Shown: positions 49,901 through 58,400 of the stretch, one piece after another
How the letters are laid out: every line of letters begins with the position of its first letter
Position numbering within the stretch: the stretch's first letter is position 1
DNA from: Symbiodinium natans
Taxonomy: Eukaryota > Sar > Dinophyceae > Suessiales > Symbiodiniaceae
DNA length: 64,000 bases
Direction of reading: 5' to 3'
NCBI GenBank assembly: GCA_905221605.1
Contig: CAJNDS010001824.1
Span: 667,048-731,047, forward strand
Notes under the pieces: model-generated
Database searches by the model: none
Seen by the model: the letters and a program-made list of their open reading frames with translations, nothing else
Told to the model about the DNA's origin: nothing
Position numbers and translations under genes: made by a program

Positions 49901-52900
49901 GGCTTCTGTTCTTGGGGTCGTTCTAGCAAAGGAGGATTTAAAGCTCACTCGTCGTTCCTCCGATTCCCCATTCCTGCTACTTTACCCGGCTCGACTCCGT
50001 TCTTGGGGCTAAGCGCGTCAGACGTTGGGATCTTGAGCGGGTTCTAGTGGTCTAGTCGGTCTAGTGTTAGCAGCGTCACAAGCATCGTTTTCTTGCTCAG
50101 TGGTCACCATGCAACCCTGTCCTGAGGCCATAAAGATGCAGGCACACTTCCGCGGCGCGCGCCACCCAGGGCAGGGAAGATCTGAAGCCGTGATTTTTGA
50201 CACACCTTGCAGTGGCACTGCGCCTCTTAGCACAGCTCTTCGCCTTTGAACTCCCTCCCCTCCCCTGCCTACGTGAACTCCAGGCCATGGCCCGGAAGCA
50301 CTTTGCAGCTCGGATGGCGCAGCACCGGCGCGACTGCGAGGCCGCCAAGGAGGCCTGAAGATTTTGCAGAGTTCAGGGTTCATGTGCCAGAGTCGGGGAA
50401 ACACGTCGTCGTAGTAGTGGTAGCGGTATCGGTAGCGGTAGCGGTAGCAGTAGCAGTCGCAGTAGCAGTAGCAATCAGTAGGCAACAGAAGATGGCAGAG
50501 GCGAAATCCCTATACTATGTGAATAGTTACTTCGAGTTCAGATCCCGTCGAAGCCAGACTTTTTGGATGACAAGCGCTGCTTCAAAGGCGCGGAAGCGTG
50601 CCTGGGTCGAACGCCAGGCTGGGGCTGGGATTGGACATGGCGACCAGTCGCACATGAAAGGAATCAAAGCCGTTTTGCTCAAATTTGCTCTGATTCATTC
50701 TGCTGGCAGCGTGGTCTGCCATAGCTGTTGTGCATCCTCCAGCGCAGCATGAACTTCCGCCAGCAGTTCAACCAAAAGCATTGAACAAACTAGGAACTAT
50801 GTTTTTCGGAGTATCGTGCTGGGGACACGTGCTGCAGTGGCTGTTGCCAGGAGCGCTGGGTGCTGGAGGCAAAGCAGGCCCGTCGCAAGGCCTGGGATGC
50901 AGAGGCGCATGGGAAAACAGACCGGAAGAGGCAGAACTGAAGGGCGGACGTTCTCCCTTTAAACAGCCTTAACCTAATTCGGGAAGTTCCTGTGTTCAGG
51001 CAGCGAAATTTTTGAGCTGTGCTGTGACATATCCGAGCTTGAGTTCGGTTTTGTCTGAACTGCGGGGCTTAGACACGCCAGACGTTTTTGCACGAGAGCT
51101 TCAGAGTAACGACTGCTTTGGCATGGCGCCTGTCCCCTCCGGCGCAGGTGGCAGCCATGCGCGAGCGCGTCGCGCTGATGGACAAGCCCGTCGCCCAAAC
51201 TGAACTAAACTCGTCCACAAACCCTTCAAGCTCCAAGCCATGAGCCCTCAAATTCACCTCGAACCCAGTCCTCCCCCTTGTCCTTCGGGGAAGCAGGACT
51301 TGGAGCGCCGGGAGCGTGAGCTGGCGGCCCTGAGGCGAAGGGTTTCGGAGGTTTTTATCAGGATCTCGGGATTTCGGCCTCGTCTCTGGTGGGGTCTGGC
51401 GGTGTTTGCAGCTCTTCCCTCCTGCCGGAGCTTTCGCGCAGAAGGCTACAGTCGGCACTCCGAGGGCAGCTGGAGCGCCCGCGCACTCAGAGCATCTCTG
51501 AACAACGCACTTGGGTTGTTATGAACCGTTTCTATTGCTATTCTGAACTAAAATACCCAATTGTATATCAATAAGCAATGCTAATTAGCTATAAATTCTT
51601 ATAATTAATTGTTCTGCGTTATGTTGATTATTAGGATGTGAGACCTGCTTAGTAGTTAGTGGCGTTCATTGAACATTGTCCCGATGCTGTTGGCTTCATG
51701 GGTCACGGCACAGCTGAAACCACCTCATGCTGTCCAAGCTGTCTGGGCACCCTAGCTTGCGAGAGCTTGGGGTGATGAAGTAGGAGAGCGAAACAAGCAC
51801 CATCAAGCGCAGAGCAAGCATACAGAGAGCCTGCCTAGTAATAAATATGCGGATTAGACTACTACGTAAGTGAACCTAGTCAGTTGCCGAACCCACCCTG
51901 AGCCCTCTAAAGCCTCTGCACCCTCTAATAATTGCGGGTTGACCAGCAAAGGCTCTCCTAAGAGAGCCCAATACCCCTTAGTCAAGGAATATACCTTGGA
52001 TCATATAAGGATCCTTGCATGGTTTAAGGCTGAGGCGAGGTATATTCCTTACTTAAGGGGCATTGGGCTCCTTGGGTCCAGCCCGCGGCAGAAGTCCAGC
52101 CCCCCAAGGCCGCAAGCTGCGGAAGTCGGGCAAGCTCATGGAGGAGCGGCTGGCAGTTTCATAGCAGTTCTAACCCTCCCCCCGCCCCGAACCCTTAACC
52201 CTAAACCCTAAGCCGAAAACCGAAACCCTAAGCCCTAAACCCGGCAACCCGAAACCCTAAACAAAAGACGCCCCTTCCAGCTTCCAGGATCGCCTCAAAG
52301 CAGCGGCCGAGGCCGAGAAGAAGAAGCAGGAGGAGGCGAGCAGGGCCGGGGGGGAGTTCTTCGACATTAGCCCCCCCCCCCCCCCCTTCCGGGGGGCGCC
52401 TCGGGGGCCTTAGGGCCCTTTTGTAGGGCCTTGTAGGGGACAGGCCGCTATGGCAGATGGATTTCTGTCTCAGATCCTGGTTTGAAAGCGACCGTGGGAC
52501 TAAGGGTTGAGAGTTCATCTGATGCAGGAGGTTCCCGAACATCCCCGCCCAGCCGAAAAATGCTGCGTTAAAGCCCCCCTCCAGGACCTTTAAGCTGCTT
52601 AGTTTCGATATCGAGACTCTAGTTTTGAGGTTTCGTATTGAGGACTACAGAGTCCCTAACCCCCATCCCAGGCTGCTCAGCGGCGGCAGGAGGCAATCCG
52701 CGAAGCCGAGGCAGCTGGGATGACCTCGCTCACTGGTACTCTTCGTCCCTTGTTCAGGCGTTAGGACCTCCACGAAGAATCGAAGAAGACAGGGAATCCC
52801 TTGTTGTGTAGGGATTCCGAGAGGCTTGTGACCGAGGTGCCGAGTGGTTGCGTAGAGGAATTGACTATGTCATTGTTACCGTTTCTCAAAATTACAGTGC

Positions 52901-55362
52901 CCTCCCCTCTGTTTTTTTTTGTTATGGGGGGGGGGGGGGGTTCCCATAAAACGGGTGATGTTGCTTCGGGTGGATTCTAAAGGCATGTCATGTGTGTGTG
53001 GAGTTTCTTCATGCCATCGTCGTCCAGGAGCGCAAGCGCCAGCAGGAGGTGCTCAAAGCCCAGGTGGGATGCTTGCCTGCCACGTAACGAAAACTAAGCG
53101 AAGCGCCGTTCCAGCACGAGGAAGCGATTCGCGACCTCGAGTTTCGCTGGAAGACGTATCATGCCACGAAGATCCAGGCCAGTTGGAAAGGTTTGGGAGC
53201 TATTTCGGGGCTTGCCAAGTTGTGGTACTGCGCCAGACTTGTGAAATCTACATTTAGAGTGGGCTTCGCTTGAATAGTACCTTCAGCATCCTGGAGTCTT
53301 TGATGAGCCCGCTTATGACATGTTGGCGCCTCCCTGCGCGAGTCCATAGTCCGCGCTCGAAACGACCGCCGACGAGCAGCTGCCGAGAAAGCTAAGAAGG
53401 AGGTGGCTAGCTCTGCATGTGGCTTTGCATCGTCATGCGGCCGTCGTAGGATTAGGCATGGGAAGACTGGCAGGCGGAGGCCAATGAGCGGAGAGCTGCG
53501 GCGCGCAGGGAGGAGGAGCGAAGAAGGCATCGCCTGATATCCGAGGGCTTTTTTGCCGGGATGTGCGCCCGGGATGCCATAAGATTTTAATCCATTGCTG
53601 TGCTCGGCTCCTCGCAGGCGTTTGGAAGAGGAGAAGCGGGCACAAGAAGCAGTGACTCGGCAGAACGCATGGACCGGAAGTTCCGTGAAACATCGCGAAA
53701 GCTAAACCACCAGCCCATCTGCGCAGCAACAGCAGGTAAGAGCCTCTTGCAGGAAATCAAAGACCATCAACATGAGGTTTTGTGAACATGCAAGCAACAG
53801 ATACCTATCCGGCAGCAGGGAGCAAGACGTAGAGCATCAAAAAACGTGAAGTGTAGACAACATCCACAGAAGAAACGTGCTCAGTATGTAGTATGTAGAG
53901 ACATCCCAAAGAAAGCAGCAAGCACGTGACAGTCTAGTTTATCTATCGTTTCGTCCAAGGGATGGTCATGTTGTAGAAGTGGACACGTCAACCAGTAGAT
54001 GTTGTATTTGCCAGTATATGTCGTAAATGTCACAACATATACTGGCAAATACAACATCTACAGTATCATCTAATTGTAAATCACAGAACACATGATGCAC
54101 TCTTTTGCCTGCGCTCAGCTCCGTGCTCAGCAGATGGGCGTTGGTGCCGGGGACTTGGGAAAGAGAGAGTTGTGAGACCTGTTCTCATGGCTGATTTCGA
54201 GCGAGTTCCGCTAGAGTTGAACTGCGCTGCCGGGTGCAAATTCCTTGCTGTTTTTCCGCTCTGCAGTGCTCTGCAGCCCTTGTCCCAGGCCATGCGAAAG
54301 CTGCTGGCAGAGATGGAGGACCGGCGACTGGGCCAGTACGTCATCAAGCCTTCACCTGAGCGACCCTTTCCGCAGCAAACGCTTTTCCGGGCCGGTCCGG
54401 GCTGCACGCGACGGTGTGGCCACTGAGGCTGCAGGCACGTTGGCGAGGCCGCATGGCTCGTAGGCGCTATGCAGAGGTGAAGGAGCCTGGGGCCAAGTCA
54501 GACAAGGCTCGACGAGTGGATGCAAGAGCTGATGTTTTGGCAGCGCTGAGGATCATCAAGCGCGAGAAGCAGAAAGCTCGAGACCTGAAGCGCGCCTGCG
54601 CCTGTGTCTAGATCCCATGAGAAGTACTCAAAGGATCCCAAAGGAGTCCCCAAAGCGGTTCGAGCTCCTCCAAGGCACGGCATCTGGCGGAGTGGAAGTG
54701 ACTCGGCACACAACTGTTTCGATATGGTGGAGTTGGCTCATAACCTGTGGATCATTCCCAACTCCCCTCACAGCTTTATGCTCTGCAGCTGAGGGAGCAG
54801 AAGCGTCTTGAGGAGCTCCGGCGCAAGGAGAGGCGCCAGCGCGAGGTTGGCACCCCACACGTGCCGCGTGTTTTACTGCGTGTTGAAGGTCGGATTGTGA
54901 TGGTGAGATAGTGACGGTGGTCGCAGCTACAAGGTCTCTACGTTCTCGAAGCGGCTGCATGATGTCGAGTTCATCCAGAAGACCCGCGCGGCGAGGCGGA
55001 TACAGGCCATCTTGCAACATCTTGCAATGATGGGTAGAGGCTTCAACAGTCTTCGGATGCTTATTCCATCTTGTGCCGTCGTTCTTGGCACGGTTTCTGA
55101 AAAGGTTAAACTTCGCAAACGGAAAGGACAGCACAGTTTGGCGAAACATGTCATGACCCCAAGGGTCGGCAAGGATGCTGGGAGGGCCACTCCGCTGCTA
55201 CTGCTCCAGATTTCTGCGGAAACCATGGCCCTGCGCACGCTTCCACATAGGACGCGGGCAAAACCAGCCCTCTGGACACCACCACCACCAAACTGACCAC
55301 GGCGACGACAACGACGACGACGACTACTACTTCTACTACTTCTACTACTTCTACTACTACTT

Positions 55363-55429
<67 letters not shown>

Positions 55430-58400
55430 TACTTCTGCTACTTGTACTACCTCTACTACTTCTACTACTTCTACTACTCATACTTCTACTACTTCTACTA
55501 CTTCTACTACTCTACTACTTCTACGACTGCTACTACTTCTGCTACTTCTACTACTTGTACTTCTACTACTACTGCTGCGACTGTGCCTGCGACTGGGATT
55601 GTGACTGCGACTGCGACTACAACTACAACTGCGACCACTACTACCACTACTGCCACTGCCTGTTCTTAGCTCCTGCTTCCAGTCCTACTTGCTACTCAAG
55701 CTGCTACGATGATGATAACGACTGCGTTCGACGACGACCAGAGTCAATAGCACACAATTATCATCCACGAAGGAGGTCTATCCAAGTAATTGGCCATGAG
55801 ATCATGAAACGAACCGTTTTCTTCCAAAGGTTGTCATGCCCAAACTCGGGCTGTTTGTCTGTCGATGTGCTCGGCTGCCGCATGACAACACAAGTTGCTG
55901 GCACGAAGTTCGCCGATGCATTGCCAGGGCGCATACCGAGTTCGACGTGCCAAGCTTCAGCTGCGGAATCTCAAGCACGAGCGAGAAGAGAAGGACGGGC
56001 ACTGGCCTTTCGCACCGTGGAGTTTTGGACTTCCGCGTCGAGCAGGCATACACCGAGGGCTGTAGCAGAAGTGCCCATGTCCTCAGGAGTACTCCAAGCG
56101 TGCGGCCGTCAAGCTCAAAATTGAGCGCGAGCGCCTACAGAAGCTCGAAGAGCAAAAGGCCCGCTCTGAGTCTACTTCGTTGTGAAAGTAGCGGCAAAGC
56201 ACCAACGTGCAAAACCTTTTGAGCTTCGAGGCAAAGGAAGCCACCGCAAAGGCGAAGCTGCAGCGAGAGGCCGAATCAAAAATAAGCAAACACATCTGTC
56301 CACGAGATATGCGCCACGATCCCAAAAGTGTCTTCGCAGAGGTGCAGGGATACCGGCACAAGGTCGACGCCATGGAGTTTCGCGCGCAGGCCAGGGTGGC
56401 CCTTGTCTGCGTAAGGGGTCGGCAAAGGGTGCGCAGAGGCGTGTCGACACCAGAGCAGTGTTGCTACCGGGCCATGCTCGGATCATGACTTGGGATTCAG
56501 GAGCAGGCGGCGATCCGCATCCAGGCCATCATGAAGGGATCCGTGCAGCGACTTAGGCTCGGGGCATGTCAGATCTTCTTGTGGTGTTTGTACTGGGCTC
56601 TCCAAAATTAGTCGGCTCTCTCAGGTTCGCGACAGCCAAGAAGCTCGCGAAGGAGAGGTACGATATGGAGCAATCCAAGCACCTCGGCCTGGATGAAAAG
56701 GCTGCCGCCGCGGTTATCACAAAGAAAGTAAACTTATATAGCAAAAGAAAGCAAACTGTAGTACATAACATATCAGCTATCATACATGATGCATTGAGAG
56801 CAAATTGAGAGGTCTGTTGAAGTTACACTACAAATCAGAGGTATAAACATATACACGGTCTATTTTCTGATCTTATAGTATACATTGTAGACTATCTTAT
56901 GTCTCATTGCGGCCATCAGAGTGCCAAGCTGCACCCCCAGCTGCCTCAAGCTGCTTGACTCAGGGAGAAGCTGGACAAGAGGGTGGCTGAAGAGCTGAGG
57001 ACACTGAGGGCGGGGGGGGTGGGGGGGGGGCTATAAGCGGACTTGACATACACATAGATAGGACTCGGAAGTGTAGATGTCGCAGAGGAGGCTGGAAGAG
57101 CAGCGAAAGGCCACCCAGTTGAAGCTGGCTGCCTGGATGCAGATGTCGTGCGGTTCTGGAATGCTCGAACCGACTTCGGTGAAAACCCTGAACTGACCCG
57201 GCTTGCTTAAAGGCTTAAACATAATGCATCGAGTGTCAAAGGCTTGGCTTGGTTCATGAGCTAGATTATGTTGGCACCCAATTCCGAGGAGGAAGAGCAG
57301 CGCAAGATGGAGGAGAAGTACAGGAGATTGCGAAGATTGTGTGAGTTTGCAATTTTGCTTGGGTCTCTGACGGCCCTTTGTTCCCGCGCTAGAAGGGCCC
57401 CTTCTGCAAAGCAAAGCTTGCCGGGCTACTCAGGATCGTTCTACTATCTGGGCGCTAAAACTGAAGTCCTCTATGAAGTCAAGTTGTCAGGGTAGGGTTC
57501 ATATTTGTTATAGGTTTTTCGAGTGTGTTTTTCTGAGCCCAAAGCACCAAACCCCAGACCTTAACTACTGGAACATTCTCCTGTACAAAGCCTCATTAAC
57601 AATTGTCTCGATCAATCCGACAAAAGGGTGGTCAAGGAGCCTCTCGGACCTCCCACTTTCATGTCCTGGCCCGGGGCCTAAAGGCAGGGCAAGGCAGACC
57701 CCTGTGTAAGAAACCGAGAACCTCGAATCCCAACCAGTTTCGACGGTTCAGCGGGTGAAACGCATAAAAGAGGGTCCAACATTGACAACAAAACAAGGGG
57801 AGCAATAATAGCATAGAGGGCTGGTTGCATAAAGCGAGTCGGGCGAAACCGGAGGATCGAGCGCGAGAGGGCGGACCAAAAGAAGGAGGAGGAGAAGGCG
57901 AAGTTGGAGAAGAAGCTGGAGAAGGCTCTTTTCCCCAGGTTCTTAGCAGGGAATGAGGGAATTGGGGCCCTCTATGTACCCTTGTTAGGGATTATGTGGG
58001 GCCCTAAGTCCCTCAGATCCCTACTAAGAGCCAGCCCTTTTTTCGCCCGACGTTGCTGGAAGATGCCCCTTGCATTCTTGTGCCCGAAGCCCGAAGCAGA
58101 TGATGTACCGGCTGTACCGTACAGGGGCCCAATGGACTGACAGGAAACCGAGCGCCTGGAAAAGGAGCGAGTCAAGCCCCTCTGCTGCGGATCTGCAAAG
58201 GTTCGGTTTAGGGTTTAGGGTTTAGGGTTCAGGGTTCAGGGTTCAGGGTTTTGGGCTTAGGGCTTAGGGTTTAGGGCTTAGGATTTAGAGTTTAGGGTTT
58301 AGGGTTTAGGGTGTAGGGTTGCAGCGCTCAGGATGGAGGAAGCAATACAGAGGGAGCGTGAGAAGCTCGAACAGGCCACGGGGACCATCGGGGACGGCCG

